DNA of 64,000 nucleotides from Limnochorda sp. L945t (lineage in GTDB: Bacteria > Bacillota > Limnochordia > Limnochordales > Geochordaceae): the NCBI RefSeq assembly GCF_035593305.1, contig NZ_CP141615.1, positions 1,981,722-2,045,721 of the forward strand, read 5' to 3'. Numbering within the stretch: the stretch's first letter is position 1; each line of letters starts with the position of its first letter. Of this stretch, positions 1 through 9,861 are shown piece after piece. Below the pieces are notes generated by a model. The model worked only from the letters and a program-made list of their open reading frames with translations, was not told the DNA's origin and did not search any database. The position numbers and the translations under genes are program-made.

Positions 1-284
1 CCCAGGCCCTCCAGGCGCTCGAGCTCGCTCGTCATCGTGACCGGCTGCTGGTCGAGCATCAGCCCGGGCGCGAAGAGCGCCTTCACGGTGGCAAGGCCGC
101 CCGCCCGGTAGTAGACCTCCTGGGCGATCATGGAAGAGTGCGAGGCGCCGAATACGAAAAGCGTGCCCGTATCGCCCATGTGTTCCACGATCTTCGGCGC
201 CACCTGCAAGACCGCGGAGAGCTGAGTCTCCCGGATGTGGCGCATCAGCTTTTCCACTTCGAGCAGGTACTGCTGCGCGAGCAT
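1..284 (-). CDS. SIS-domain protein, UPF0309-like (N-terminal part, cut by window edge)
   Basis: The reading frame opens at an ATG at 284 with a GGAGG site about 8 bases upstream and stays open to the left edge, so only about 94 residues are visible. They include the sugar-isomerase (SIS) phosphate-binding signature VFGASHSSM, followed by YYRAGGL and APGLMLD, which matches the UPF0309 group of SIS proteins. Known SIS domains bind phosphosugars; the substrate of this group is not established. It runs away from wrbA. Confidence 0.75.
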   Translation of the reverse strand, partial: MLAQQYLLEVEKLMRHIRETQLSAVLQVAPKIVEHMGDTGTLFVFGASHSSMIAQEVYYRAGGLATVKALFAPGLMLDQQPVTMTSELERLEGL

Positions 285-444
285 GGCGGAGACCTCCCTG
301 GCGGGGCTGGCCGCCCCCTGCCGATTATACCTGGGGTCGTCGCCCGCCGCGGGCCGGCGAGCTTGTGCAGGACGGTCCCCACCTGCTGGCAGGGCGCGGC
401 TATACTATCTGCGCCTCGCAGGAAGGGGAGCATCGAAGAGAACC

Positions 445-1086
445 ATGGCACAGGCACCCAAGATTGCGGTCGTTTACTACAGCGCGACGGGCACCGTGTA
501 CCGGATGGCCCGAGAACTGGAGGCCGGCGCCCGGGAGGCAGGAGCCGAGGTGAGGTTGCGGCGGGTGGCCGAACTCGCCCCGCCCGAGGCGATTGCGCAA
601 AACCCTGCCTGGAAGGCCCACGTCGAGGCCACTTCGGGCGTGACCCTGGCCAGTCTCGACGACCTCGAGTGGGCAGACGCCTACCTTTTCGGCACGCCGA
701 CTCGCTACGGCAACGTGGCGTCGCAGCTCAAGCAGTTCATGGACAGCACGGGACCGCTTTGGGCGCAGGGCAAGCTCGCCAACAAGGTAGCGGCCGGATT
801 CACCAGCGCGTCCAATCCCCACGGAGGTCAGGAGTCGACGCTGCTCGCCCTCTACAACGTCTTGTACCACTGGGGATGCATCGTGGTGAGCCCCGGATAC
901 ACCGACCCCCGGGTCTTCGCGGCCGGCGGCAACCCGTACGGCGCAAGCTGGACGGCCAACCGAGGTCAGCCGCCCTTGAGCGATGCCGCCAGAGCCGCCC
1001 TGCGCCACCTGGCCGAGCGGGTCACGCAGGTCACCCGCTGGGTGATGGCCGGGCGGCGGGCCGAAGCCCACGTCGACGTCAACTGA
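445..1086 (+). CDS. wrbA: NAD(P)H:quinone oxidoreductase, WrbA flavodoxin family
   Basis: 213 residues, the usual WrbA length. The N-terminus carries the FMN phosphate loop (SATGTVYRMA, about residues 13-22), and later GTPTRYGN and FMDSTGPLW, both diagnostic of WrbA. The family transfers two electrons from NAD(P)H to quinones and protects against oxidative stress. The ATG at 445 is chosen because flavodoxin homology starts directly after it. A TATACT hexamer at 401-406 is a plausible -10 box. Its end overlaps the end of the convergent beta-galactosidase gene by 8 bases. Confidence 0.9.
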   Translation: MAQAPKIAVVYYSATGTVYRMARELEAGAREAGAEVRLRRVAELAPPEAIAQNPAWKAHVEATSGVTLASLDDLEWADAYLFGTPTRYGNVASQLKQFMDSTGPLWAQGKLANKVAAGFTSASNPHGGQESTLLALYNVLYHWGCIVVSPGYTDPRVFAAGGNPYGASWTANRGQPPLSDAARAALRHLAERVTQVTRWVMAGRRAEAHVDVN

Positions 1087-3187
1087 CCCCCGGAGAGGGG
1101 TCGCCGGGCGCCTTCTCCAGCACCGTCACCCCGTAAGGGTCGAGGGTCACACCGGGCCCGGCGGGCGCGCGGGTGAAGGCGTCCACCCAGCGACCGCGCA
1201 GGTGGGCTGTCGCCGCCTGCGCTCCGTGGTTGAGCAGAAAGAGCGCCGACCGGCCCCCGGGGCCGTCCCACAGCACCGCTTCGACGTCCGAAGCGAGCAC
1301 GGCTGCCTGAGAGTCAGGCGCGGAGAGAGGTGTCTCCACCCCGGCCCGTTCCAGCGCCCAATCGACGATGGCCTCCTGAAGTTGGGGGTCAAGGAGCGTT
1401 CCGACGTACACCACGGCGCCGCGACCCACCGGGTGGACCGTGACCGCAGGGCGACCTGCTAAGTGGTCGGCTGTGTACCAGCCGACGGCACGCGCCCCTT
1501 GTGGGGCGAGCACGTCGCACCAGACAGCCCCGGTTCCCTGCAGGACAGGGCCCGCCGGCGCTCCCTCCTCCAGATCGGGGCGAGGGAGCTGGAGCCGAAC
1601 GGGAATCCGCTTCCCCACTGGGAAGGAGTCGTACTCCTCGACCGTCACGCCGCATACACCTGCCAGCGGGCCGGGCGGCGGCAGGGGATACACCGCGTTG
1701 GCCTGATCCTTGATACCCGTGCGCGGCCCCACGATGACGACTCCCCCGCTGCGGGCGAAGCCCTCGATTCGCGAGGCCCCCTCGGGCGTGAGCGACATGA
1801 GGCTGGGGACCACCACGATCCGGAAACCCTCTGCTGGCGCGCCGGACCCCGGCCCGAGGGGCAACCGGTCGCCCGCCCGCACGATCCCCACGCCCACACC
1901 CCTGCGCCACATGGCCCGGTACCACGACAAAAGGCGGGCCTCGAAAGTGAGGCCGGCGTTTTGCGGTTGGATCCGCCACGCCCACCGGTCGTCATACGAC
2001 ATCAGGATGGCTACGGGCGTCCGAGGAACGGCCTGTTCCAGCCAGCCCGGAAGAAGCCCAAGTTCCTCGGCCGTCCCGCGGATCTCTTCGTACCGGCGCC
2101 CGGGCCGGCCATGGTGGTCGAGAATCCCGTGCCAGAACTGCTCGGCGCCTTTGGTCGCCGTACGCCAGCGAAAGTAGAGGACGGCCTCCGCCCCGTGGGC
2201 CACCGCCTGCCAGGTCCACAGGCGCAGCTGCCCCGGGCGAGGAGCCGGGTCGATCAGCCCATCCCAGCCCGTCGGGCCCGCCTGCTGCTCCATGACCCAG
2301 AAGCGCCGGTGCCGCAGTGACCGCATAAGGTCGGCGCTCAAGGCGACGGCGGCCCCAGAGGCTTCCCCGGGAGCAGGGCGGAAACCCGGGTAGTTGTCCC
2401 ACGAGACGAAGTCGAGGGGCCCGGCCAACGAGAAGTAGTCGAGGTCTTCGAACAGGCCCATGAAGTTGGTCGTGATGCGGTGGTGGGGCGCCCCCCGCCG
2501 CAAGATTGCGACCTGGCGCCGCAGAAACCGGGCGTACGCGTCGGAGACGAAGCGGGCGTGGTCGAGCCGCAAAGAGGGGTTGTGGACCGCTACTGTGCGG
2601 CCCGGCAAGGGGATCTGTTGCCAGGAGGTGTAAGCCTGGCTCCAAAACGCCGTCCCCCACGCCTCGTTGAGAGCGTCGAGAGAGCCGTAGCGCTCCCGCA
2701 GCCACTCCTGGAAGGCGGAGCGGCACGTGTCGCAGAAGCAGGCGGTGCGATGGCCTCCCAGCTCATTGTCGATCTGCCAGGCCATCACTCCGGGGTGCTG
2801 CCCGTAACGGTGCGCCATCGCCTCGACGATCCGTTCGACGTGCCGCAGATACTCAGGCGAGTTGGGACAGTAATGCCGGCGGCCGCCGAAGCCGACCCGC
2901 ACCCCGTCCTCGTCCACCGGCAAGATCTCGGGATGCGCTTGGACCAGCCAAGCCGGAGGCGTTGCGGTTGGCGTGCCCAGCACCGCCTGGATCCCGTGAC
3001 GGCCCAGCACCTCGAGCGCCTCGTCGAGCCAGTCGAACGTGAAGCGCCCCTCCTCCGGCTCCATCCTCGCCCAGGCAAACTCGGCGAGCCGGACGACCCG
3101 GAAGCCGGCCCGGGCCATGAGCTCGGCGTCCAGCGGCCAGCGCTCCTTTGGCCACTGTTCGGGATAGTAGTCGGCTCCGATCCACAC
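1079..3187 (-). CDS. beta-galactosidase, glycoside hydrolase family 42
   Basis: 702 residues, full length for GH42. The TIM barrel begins at once (GADYYPEQWP). The acid/base glutamate is E142 in WQIDNELG and the likely nucleophile is E300 in WVMEQ. C107, C150, C152 and C155 match the zinc cluster of thermophilic GH42 enzymes. There is no signal peptide, so it should act in the cytoplasm on imported galactosides. It is the last gene of a leftward operon, 24 bases after the second permease, which suggests the upstream importer brings in a beta-galactoside. Confidence 0.92.
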   Translation of the reverse strand: MWIGADYYPEQWPKERWPLDAELMARAGFRVVRLAEFAWARMEPEEGRFTFDWLDEALEVLGRHGIQAVLGTPTATPPAWLVQAHPEILPVDEDGVRVGFGGRRHYCPNSPEYLRHVERIVEAMAHRYGQHPGVMAWQIDNELGGHRTACFCDTCRSAFQEWLRERYGSLDALNEAWGTAFWSQAYTSWQQIPLPGRTVAVHNPSLRLDHARFVSDAYARFLRRQVAILRRGAPHHRITTNFMGLFEDLDYFSLAGPLDFVSWDNYPGFRPAPGEASGAAVALSADLMRSLRHRRFWVMEQQAGPTGWDGLIDPAPRPGQLRLWTWQAVAHGAEAVLYFRWRTATKGAEQFWHGILDHHGRPGRRYEEIRGTAEELGLLPGWLEQAVPRTPVAILMSYDDRWAWRIQPQNAGLTFEARLLSWYRAMWRRGVGVGIVRAGDRLPLGPGSGAPAEGFRIVVVPSLMSLTPEGASRIEGFARSGGVVIVGPRTGIKDQANAVYPLPPPGPLAGVCGVTVEEYDSFPVGKRIPVRLQLPRPDLEEGAPAGPVLQGTGAVWCDVLAPQGARAVGWYTADHLAGRPAVTVHPVGRGAVVYVGTLLDPQLQEAIVDWALERAGVETPLSAPDSQAAVLASDVEAVLWDGPGGRSALFLLNHGAQAATAHLRGRWVDAFTRAPAGPGVTLDPYGVTVLEKAPGDPSPGVS

Positions 3188-3211
3188 AGCCGCGTCCCCC
3201 CTGTCCCTCGG

Positions 3212-4042
3212 TCAACTCTTGACCGCTCCGGACATGATGCCTTCGATGAACTGGCGCTGCATCAGCACGAACACCAACAACAACGGCAACGTGAGCACCA
3301 CCGACCCAGCCATCACTAGGTCGTAAGGAGTGTAGATGCTTCCCTGCAGGCGCGCGATCGCGACGGCCGCCGTGAGTTTGCGTTCGCTTCTGAGCAGCAC
3401 GAGTGGCCATAGGAAGTTGTTCCAGGAGCCCATGAAGAAGATGATGCCGAGGCTGGCGATGGCTGGCATCACGGTAGGGACGACGACCCGGGTAAAGATG
3501 CCGAACTCCCCTGCCCCGTCGATACGGGCGGCATCGAGCAGTTCGTCGGGCACGCCCCGGATGATCTGGCGCATGAAAAAGATGCCGAACGCGTTGGCCG
3601 TTCCGGGGATGATCAGGGGCCAATGGGTGTCGACCCATCCGATGCGCTGGTAGACGACGTACAGCGGTACCATCGTTACCTCGAACGGAATCACCATCGA
3701 GGCAAGTAAGACGAGGAAAAGAGGCTCCCGCCCCCGGAACCGGTACTTGGCGAAGCCAAACCCGCCAAGGGTGCAGAAGAAGATGGCGAGGGTCGTGAAC
3801 AGGGTTGCGATGTACGCCGTGTTGAACAGATTGACGGCAAAGGGCATCTGCTCGAACAGTCCCCGGTAGTTGGCGAGCGAGGGTGTCCTCGGGACCAGAG
3901 AGGGAGGATAGGCGAATATCTCCGACTGAGGCTTGAACGAGCTCGCCAGCATCCACAGAAACGGCAAGACCATGGTGCACGCGAGCAGGGTCATGCCCAC
4001 GTACGCCAAACCCTTCAGCGCCTTGCCCCTCCAGGCCCTCAT
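3212..4042 (-). CDS. CUT1 carbohydrate ABC transporter permease (MalG type)
   Basis: 276 residues with six predicted membrane helices; the first follows a short basic N-terminus. The cytoplasmic coupling loop reads LLDAARIDGAGEFGIF, the EAA motif of MalG-type permeases. It starts 4 bases after the upstream permease stops, so the two are surely co-translated and form the membrane channel. The beta-galactosidase gene follows. Confidence 0.93.
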   Translation of the reverse strand: MRAWRGKALKGLAYVGMTLLACTMVLPFLWMLASSFKPQSEIFAYPPSLVPRTPSLANYRGLFEQMPFAVNLFNTAYIATLFTTLAIFFCTLGGFGFAKYRFRGREPLFLVLLASMVIPFEVTMVPLYVVYQRIGWVDTHWPLIIPGTANAFGIFFMRQIIRGVPDELLDAARIDGAGEFGIFTRVVVPTVMPAIASLGIIFFMGSWNNFLWPLVLLRSERKLTAAVAIARLQGSIYTPYDLVMAGSVVLTLPLLLVFVLMQRQFIEGIMSGAVKS

Positions 4043-4046
4043 CGCT

Positions 4047-4931
4047 TCAGCGTCTCCCCTCCTCGTCCGTCCCGAAGACCCGCCACTGTAGCCCCGTCAA
4101 GATAAACAGGACAGCGAAGTAGGCATACGCGATGGCCGACGCGTAGCCGAACTTGAGGAAATTGAACGCGTTCTGGTAGAGGTAGAGCACCGGCGTCAGA
4201 GTCGAGTTGGCGGGCCCTGCACCGCCGGTGCCCTGGAAAAGGATGTAGGGCTCCGTGAACAGCGAGAAGGTGCCGATGGTCGACAGGATGACCGCGAACA
4301 GGATCACCGGCCGCATGAGCGGCACCGTGATCGCGAAGAACGCCCGTGAGGCGCCGGCCCCATCGATGCGGGCTGCCTCGTATAGCTCCGGGGAGATGTT
4401 TTGCAGGCCCCCGAGCATGATGATCATGTTGTAGCCGAGCCATCGCCAGGTTACGAGGCCGCTGAGAGAAAGCCTGGCCAGATTGGGTTGCAGCAGCCAC
4501 TCGATCTTGCCGAGACCCAGGTTGACGGCAACCAGGTTGAGCAGACCGTAGTCGCGGTCCAGCAGCAGGGCGAACGTGTAGCCCACCGCCACGACGGCCG
4601 TCACGTACGGGAGAAAGATCGACAGACGCCACCCCGCGCGAAACTTGAGGTACCCGGTGTTGAGAATGGCGGCCAGCACCAGGGCCATGAATGTCATGGC
4701 CGGCACGTACATCAAGAAGATGATCGCGCTGTTGGCGAACGACTGGAGAAAGAGGGGATCTTGGGAAAGCCTGGCAAAGTTGGCGAGGCCGACCCGGACC
4801 AAGGGCCCCACGCCGTTCCACGAGTGGAAGCTCAGCACGAAACTGCATACCACCGGATACAACATGAAAACGGCAAACATGACGTAAAACGGCGAGATGA
4901 AGAGGTACGGAGCCCATTGCCTGTACTTCAT
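4047..4931 (-). CDS. CUT1 carbohydrate ABC transporter permease (MalF type)
   Basis: 294 residues from the ATG at 4931, which has an AGGAG site 9 bases upstream; an in-frame ATG 30 bases earlier lacks one. The first helix is YLFISPFYVMFAVFMLYPVV and the coupling loop is LYEAARIDGAGASRAFF. It pairs with the MalG-type permease downstream. No ATPase is encoded in the cluster. Confidence 0.92.
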   Translation of the reverse strand: MKYRQWAPYLFISPFYVMFAVFMLYPVVCSFVLSFHSWNGVGPLVRVGLANFARLSQDPLFLQSFANSAIIFLMYVPAMTFMALVLAAILNTGYLKFRAGWRLSIFLPYVTAVVAVGYTFALLLDRDYGLLNLVAVNLGLGKIEWLLQPNLARLSLSGLVTWRWLGYNMIIMLGGLQNISPELYEAARIDGAGASRAFFAITVPLMRPVILFAVILSTIGTFSLFTEPYILFQGTGGAGPANSTLTPVLYLYQNAFNFLKFGYASAIAYAYFAVLFILTGLQWRVFGTDEEGRR

Positions 4932-5072
4932 GGCAGCCCGCTCCTGCCTTGCTGTCCCCAAGCCTCGTGCTCGCTGAGCCGGGGAAGGCGGTGCCCGGCG
5001 CCAGGCCTGGCCGGGTCTGACGGCCGAACACCGCCGCTGTCTACCACCCTCTGCGATTGACCGGATCGCCCG

Positions 5073-6362
5073 TTACTGCCGTCCGGTCCGCTTGCGGATC
5101 TGCGTGGCCGCGTCCTTGATAGCTTGCTCGGGCGTCTTCTTGCCGAGCGCCACGTTGACGATCTCGGCCGCCAGGATGCTGTTGGCTTCGGGGTAATCCT
5201 TGGTGTAGTACCAGGTCGGGATCTGCTTGGCCAGTTCGACGAAGACCAGCCGGTACGGCTGCCCGGCGAAGTACGGGTCGGGCTCCCGGGCGATAGGGGC
5301 CGAATAGGCCGACTCCAGCGACGGGAAGGAGTCCATCGACTCCCAGGCCTTGACCTGGGCATCCCGGTTAGCCGTCACGAAGGAGACGAACGCCCAGGCC
5401 GCCTCCTTGTGCTTGGACTGGGCCGGGATCAGGAGGTTGGAGCCGCCGTCGTTGGAGGTGCGCACTCCTCCTTGGGTCCAGGCCGGAAGCGGTGCCACGC
5501 CCCACTTGCCCTCTGCCTTAGGGGCCACCCAGGTCTTGAGGAAGCCGCCCATCCACACCGCCCCGAAGTGCGTGGCCACCGAGCCGTCGGCGAACCCCGC
5601 GTACCAGGCGGGCGTCCACGGCTGCGCGTCCTGCGCCATGTTGTCCTTCCAGAAGCGGGCAAGGAACTCGAGCACCCGGGTGTTTTCGGGCCGCCTGTCC
5701 AGTATCACCCGGCCGGCAGCATCGAAGTAGCCTGCGCCGGCCTGCCACGCGAGCTTCTCCCAATCGCGTGCGTCGTTGTTGGCTTTGGCGTGGGCAAACA
5801 TGTACGCCTTGGTCGCCGAGTGGATCTTGCCGGCCAGCTCGTAGTACCGATCCCACGTCGAGAAGGTATCGGCCACGGCCTGCGGATCGGTGGGCAGGCC
5901 GCTCTCCTGAAGTACGTCACGACGATAGTAGAGCGCCACGGGGCCGCTGTCCCAAGGCATCCCGTAGATCCGCCCGTCGAGGGAGACGTCCTGCCACTTG
6001 TACGCATTGAACTGGTCTTTGAGCGCCTGCACTTTGTCCGTGATGTCCCAGATACCCCCGACGGCAATGAGCTGCCCCACCCATGCCGATTCCGCGGCGA
6101 ACACGTCCGGCGCGCCGGCGCCCGACGAAAGCGCAAGCAACATGTTTTGGCGCACCTGCTGGGGTTGCATGACCTTCCACTCGACCTTGATATCCGGATG
6201 GAGCTTGTAGAAGTCCGGCAGGAGCCCGTCCACCACCTTTTTCTGGTAGTCCCATCCCCACACCGTGATGGTGGTGGGCGCAGCCGCCGCCGGCACGGCC
6301 ACCGCTGTCAAAGCCAGTAGTACCGCCATCCCCAAGACCGAAAGAGCTGGACGCATCCGCAT
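5073..6362 (-). CDS. sugar ABC transporter substrate-binding protein
   Basis: 429 residues from the ATG at 6362, preceded by an AAGGGGG site. A Sec signal peptide covers about residues 1-28 and ends in a run of alanines; no lipobox cysteine is seen, so anchoring is unclear. The mature part starts with TTITVWGWDYQKKV, as in family 1 solute-binding proteins. It is the first gene of the operon SBP-permease-permease-GH42. The 141-base gap before the permease gene is longer than the others and may allow higher SBP expression. Confidence 0.92.
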   Translation of the reverse strand: MRMRPALSVLGMAVLLALTAVAVPAAAAPTTITVWGWDYQKKVVDGLLPDFYKLHPDIKVEWKVMQPQQVRQNMLLALSSGAGAPDVFAAESAWVGQLIAVGGIWDITDKVQALKDQFNAYKWQDVSLDGRIYGMPWDSGPVALYYRRDVLQESGLPTDPQAVADTFSTWDRYYELAGKIHSATKAYMFAHAKANNDARDWEKLAWQAGAGYFDAAGRVILDRRPENTRVLEFLARFWKDNMAQDAQPWTPAWYAGFADGSVATHFGAVWMGGFLKTWVAPKAEGKWGVAPLPAWTQGGVRTSNDGGSNLLIPAQSKHKEAAWAFVSFVTANRDAQVKAWESMDSFPSLESAYSAPIAREPDPYFAGQPYRLVFVELAKQIPTWYYTKDYPEANSILAAEIVNVALGKKTPEQAIKDAATQIRKRTGRQ

Positions 6363-6427
6363 TCGACCGTCCCCCTTCCCCTGGGCCCCAAGTGACGCAC
6401 CTCGATCCGATACCGTTTCCCACATCG

Positions 6428-6441
6428 TGTGAACGTTATCA
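6428..6441. promoter_or_regulatory. operator-like imperfect palindrome, copy 1
   Basis: TGTGAACGTTATCA is an imperfect dyad centred on CG, the shape of LacI-family operators. It lies 66 bases upstream of the SBP start. A near-identical core (GTGAACGTTATC) recurs at 6559-6570. The cognate regulator is unknown; the only LacI-family gene in the window is 45 kb away. Confidence 0.45.
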
Positions 6442-6557
6442 AAAGCTGTGACAACCCACTCCTGCACTCGAACACGGCACATCGACACCCTTGCCCAGCT
6501 CAGGCGATGAACTCGTGCGCGCTGAGGCCGGTACCTGTACACCGTGCCATGAAAGAC

Positions 6558-6571
6558 CGTGAACGTTATCG
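6558..6571. promoter_or_regulatory. operator-like imperfect palindrome, copy 2
   Basis: CGTGAACGTTATCG repeats the 12-base core of copy 1, 130 bases away, in the same intergenic region between the peptidase gene and the ABC operon. Paired sites would fit repression by looping; this is inference. Confidence 0.4.
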
Positions 6572-6614
6572 GCCCGCGGCATCACAGTTCGCCGTCTACT
6601 ACTTACCTCCTGCT

Positions 6615-7754
6615 CTACCGAGACACGAGGTTACCCAGCAGCTCCCGGAGCTTCTCCAGGTCGAGCGCCTCGGCCCGGTGGCCGTCCCGCCCGACTACGG
6701 TGGTCGCCCGGAACAGCGCGTTGAGTACGGCCTCTTCCGTCGCCTCGGCAGCTGCCAGGAAAAGCGCCGACGTCGCCTCGTTACGCACCTCGCCGGTGCC
6801 CGGCAGGACGAGGGACTCCTGCCCGCTCGGAAGGCGCGCCGCATGGGGGATGCGAACGGCGGTGGAGAAGGCGAGGACGAAGTCGCCGCTCGTGTGCGTG
6901 CCGAAAAAGCCCGTCCGGGCCAATCCTATGACCCCCCGCCGTGCCAGGCGATGCAGGTTGCGAGGCGACAAGGGTGCGTCGGTGGCCAGCACCACGATCA
7001 CCGAGCCTCCCTCGTGCGGCTGGCCGTCCGCCTCGCGCGCGGGCAGGTCGAGCGGCATGTGGCCCAGAAGCGGCCCTACCGGCAGACCCTGGATGGTCAG
7101 CACCCCGGCGAAGTTGGTCACCACGAGGCTTCCCACCGTCCACCCGCCGTGGCTTGCCGGGAGCACCCGGGAGGACGTGCCGACCCCGCCCTTCCACCCG
7201 AACGCCATCGCCCCCGTGCCGGCTCCCACGCAACCCTCCTCCACGGGCCCCGTGGAGGCCGACCGGATCGCCTCCCGAACGTGTTGCTCCCGCACGTGTC
7301 GCCCCCGGGCATCGCTCAGGAACCCGTCGTAGATCTCCGCCACCACCGGGCTGAACGTGCCGAGCACCCGGCCCACGCCGGGGTTTTGCTCCAGGCAATG
7401 GCTGACCAGGGCATCGGCCACCCGCGCCACGTTGAGGGTGCTGGTGACGGCGATCGGGCTCTCGATCGTCCCCGTCTCGTCGATCTGCGCAAGCCCCGTC
7501 GCCTTGCCGTACCCGTTGAAGGTAAACTGGGCGGCCGGCACCTTCTCGAGGTACAGGTTGCCGCGGTGGGGCAGGATCACCGTCACGCCGGTCCGGACCG
7601 GCCCCACCCCCTCGACCAGCGGCCCCTCCCCCATCCAGAGGGTCGTGTGCCCCACCGCCACGCCCTCGACGTCGGTGATGGCGTTGCGAGGGCCGGGCGG
7701 CAGCACCCCGAGCCTCAGCCCCCACTCCCGCGCCCTCGGCCTGCCGTTGCCCAT
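6615..7754 (-). CDS. P1-family (DmpA/BapA-type) aminopeptidase
   Basis: 379 residues from the ATG at 7754, which has GGGGAGGG 7-8 bases upstream. P1 peptidases are N-terminal nucleophile hydrolases that cut themselves between Gly and Ser. Here the site is the GGSVIVVLATDAPL segment, like the DmpA junction, with the catalytic serine following GG. The N-terminus (ITDVEGVAVGHTT) is also family-typical. Members release N-terminal D- or beta-amino acids from small peptides. It is cytoplasmic, with no signal peptide, and sits alone between the sugar operon and a divergent chemoreceptor. Confidence 0.88.
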   Translation of the reverse strand: MGNGRPRAREWGLRLGVLPPGPRNAITDVEGVAVGHTTLWMGEGPLVEGVGPVRTGVTVILPHRGNLYLEKVPAAQFTFNGYGKATGLAQIDETGTIESPIAVTSTLNVARVADALVSHCLEQNPGVGRVLGTFSPVVAEIYDGFLSDARGRHVREQHVREAIRSASTGPVEEGCVGAGTGAMAFGWKGGVGTSSRVLPASHGGWTVGSLVVTNFAGVLTIQGLPVGPLLGHMPLDLPAREADGQPHEGGSVIVVLATDAPLSPRNLHRLARRGVIGLARTGFFGTHTSGDFVLAFSTAVRIPHAARLPSGQESLVLPGTGEVRNEATSALFLAAAEATEEAVLNALFRATTVVGRDGHRAEALDLEKLRELLGNLVSR

Positions 7755-7992
7755 GCGAGCGCCCTCCCCTGTCCTGCCTGATGGCACCGCCAGAGCAGGG
7801 AAGTTGGGCACGTGCCGGCTGCCTCCTGCTCCCTGCGGCTGCCACCCGTCGAGCCCCTCCTTCGGTCGCCTCAGGTCCCGTCAACCCCCGGCCGACACAA
7901 AGACGGAGGCCGGATCCGGCGCCAAGGCCGGTTCTCCGGTGCGAGCAGCAACCAATCGCGCTACGGATCGCTGCATCCCGGCAGAAAGGTAG

Positions 7993-9729
7993 ATGGCATC
8001 CATGCGCTGGCTCCGAGACCGGCGGGTCGTCGCGAAACTCTCCATCGTCGCGTTGGTCTCCTTCCTCCTCACGGTGGCCGTAGGCGTGACGGGACTCGTC
8101 GGCATGCGGCGGCTCACGGGAAACATGGCAGACCTCCAGAGCGTGAGCATGGCGAGCCTGGAAGATGCCTACGCCATGGCCGAGGCGCTCGCCAGCATCG
8201 ACGGTTCGCTGCTTGCCTACAGCCTGGCCTCCAGCGCCGTGGCCAGGGCCGAGGCGGCCGCCGCCGTCGACCGGCTCATGCAGCAGTTCGAAAAGGCGAT
8301 GGAGCACTACCGCAGCGGGCGGCTTGGCGAAGATGAGCAGGTCAGCCTGGACCGGATCGCCGGCGACTGGTCCCAGCTCAAGGAGGCGGTCAAAGCCTAC
8401 ATGGATGCCGGCACGCTGGACGCCGGCGGCGCCGCCGCTCTCCGCTCGTACGCAGAACAGCTGGGTCACATCGAGGTGCGCATTCGCCAGCACCTCGATC
8501 AGGTGCTCACGGCCAACCACGGCGCCGTGGCGGCGGCGGTCGGCGCCGCTCGCACCCGGGCCGGGCGCTTCCAGCAGTTGCTGCTGATCGCCGCGGCAGC
8601 CGCCCTCGTGGTGGCGGCGCTCACCCTGTGGGTCGCCCACACCACCATCGCCCGGCCTCTCACCGTCCTGGTGCACTCGGTGGCCAGCCTGGCGGAGGGC
8701 GACCTGACCCAGCAACCGTCGTACCGCGCCGGAGACGAGGTGGGGCGGGCCATCGAGAGCGTACGAAAGGCGACGGAGAGCCTTCGGGGCCTGGTCGCGT
8801 CGGTGGCGGCGGGCGCCCGGCAGCTGGCGGGATCCAGCCAGGAGCTCTCCGCCACAGCCCGCCAGGTCGGGCAAAGCGTGCAGCAGGTAGCGGACACGGT
8901 CAACCAGATGGCCCGCTCGGTGGGAGACCTCGCCCACCAGGCAGAACTGGCGGGCAAAGACGCCCAGCAGATGGGCTCGGCCGCGCAGGCCGCCGTGCAG
9001 GCGGCCCAGGTGCTATCGCAGCTCTCCGCCCAACTGGGCGCTCTGCGCGACCAGGGCAGGACGACCGCCGCCCACACCGACCAACGCATGCGGGCGCTGG
9101 CCAGCAGCGTCGAGCGCGGGGCCGAAGCCATCAGCCAGCTGGGCCGCGACTCCGCACAGATCGGGCAGATCGTGGACGTCATCACCGGCATCGCCGAACA
9201 GACCAACCTCCTGGCGCTCAACGCCGCCATCGAGGCGGCCCGGGCCGGAGAGCAGGGCCGTGGCTTCGCCGTGGTCGCCGAGGAAGTCCGCAAACTGGCC
9301 GAGCAGTCCCGGCAGGCCGCCGGGCGGATCGCCCAGCTCATCGGCCAGGTGCAGGAGCGTACCCGGGTCGCGGTGGAGGCCATGGATCAGGCCCGGGCTA
9401 CGACCGAGGAGGGCGTGGCAGGGGCGCTGGAGCTCGGCAAGGCGTTCGACGCGATGGCGCAGCGGCTCGAGGAGCTCGACCGGCAAGCGGCGACGGTGCA
9501 ACAGGTGGCGAAGGAGGTCGTCGACCGGGTCGACTCGACCCTGCACGCCGTCTCGTCGATGGCGGCGGCCACCCAGGAGGCCGCCGCGGGGGCGCAAGAG
9601 GTCTCGTCGACGACCGAGGAGCAGTCCGCCGCCGTGCAACAGATGAGCGGCTCCGTGGAGGCCCTGGCCCGGATGGCCGGCCAGCTGCTGGAGGCAGTCA
9701 AACGCTTCAAGGTCGAGAAGGCCGCGTGA
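7993..9729 (+). CDS. methyl-accepting chemotaxis protein
   Basis: 578 residues. One membrane helix lies at about 14-37 and a second at 194-219, with a mostly helical extracellular domain between them (four-helix-bundle sensor type). A HAMP segment follows from about 217, then a long coiled-coil signalling domain with the invariant hairpin tip [15 protein letters not shown] near residue 407. It would form a membrane receptor array with CheA/CheW, which are not encoded nearby. The sensed ligand cannot be deduced. A second in-frame ATG at 8002 could also start it. Confidence 0.93.
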   Translation: MASMRWLRDRRVVAKLSIVALVSFLLTVAVGVTGLVGMRRLTGNMADLQSVSMASLEDAYAMAEALASIDGSLLAYSLASSAVARAEAAAAVDRLMQQFEKAMEHYRSGRLGEDEQVSLDRIAGDWSQLKEAVKAYMDAGTLDAGGAAALRSYAEQLGHIEVRIRQHLDQVLTANHGAVAAAVGAARTRAGRFQQLLLIAAAAALVVAALTLWVAHTTIARPLTVLVHSVASLAEGDLTQQPSYRAGDEVGRAIESVRKATESLRGLVASVAAGARQLAGSSQELSATARQVGQSVQQVADTVNQMARSVGDLAHQAELAGKDAQQMGSAAQAAVQAAQVLSQLSAQLGALRDQGRTTAAHTDQRMRALASSVERGAEAISQLGRDSAQIGQIVDVITGIAEQTNLLALNAAIEAARAGEQGRGFAVVAEEVRKLAEQSRQAAGRIAQLIGQVQERTRVAVEAMDQARATTEEGVAGALELGKAFDAMAQRLEELDRQAATVQQVAKEVVDRVDSTLHAVSSMAAATQEAAAGAQEVSSTTEEQSAAVQQMSGSVEALARMAGQLLEAVKRFKVEKAA

Positions 9730-9756
9730 GCCGGCTCGGAGTGCGCCAGCGCGGCT

Positions 9757-9770
9757 GCCCAACGTTGGGC
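9757..9770. promoter_or_regulatory. 14-bp perfect palindrome upstream of ribokinase
   Basis: GCCCAACGTTGGGC is a perfect 14-base palindrome with the AACGTT centre typical of LacI-family operators. It lies 92 bases before rbsK and 27 bases after the chemoreceptor stop. It shares its AACGTT core with the two sites near 6.4-6.6 kb. Confidence 0.45.
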
Positions 9771-9861
9771 CGGACCCGGCGGGCCCAAGCCGCGCATGGG
9801 CGACAGGAGGCCCGTCTCCGGTGTCAAAGTGGTAGCGCCGAGGAGGAGAGAGTGGAGGCCT

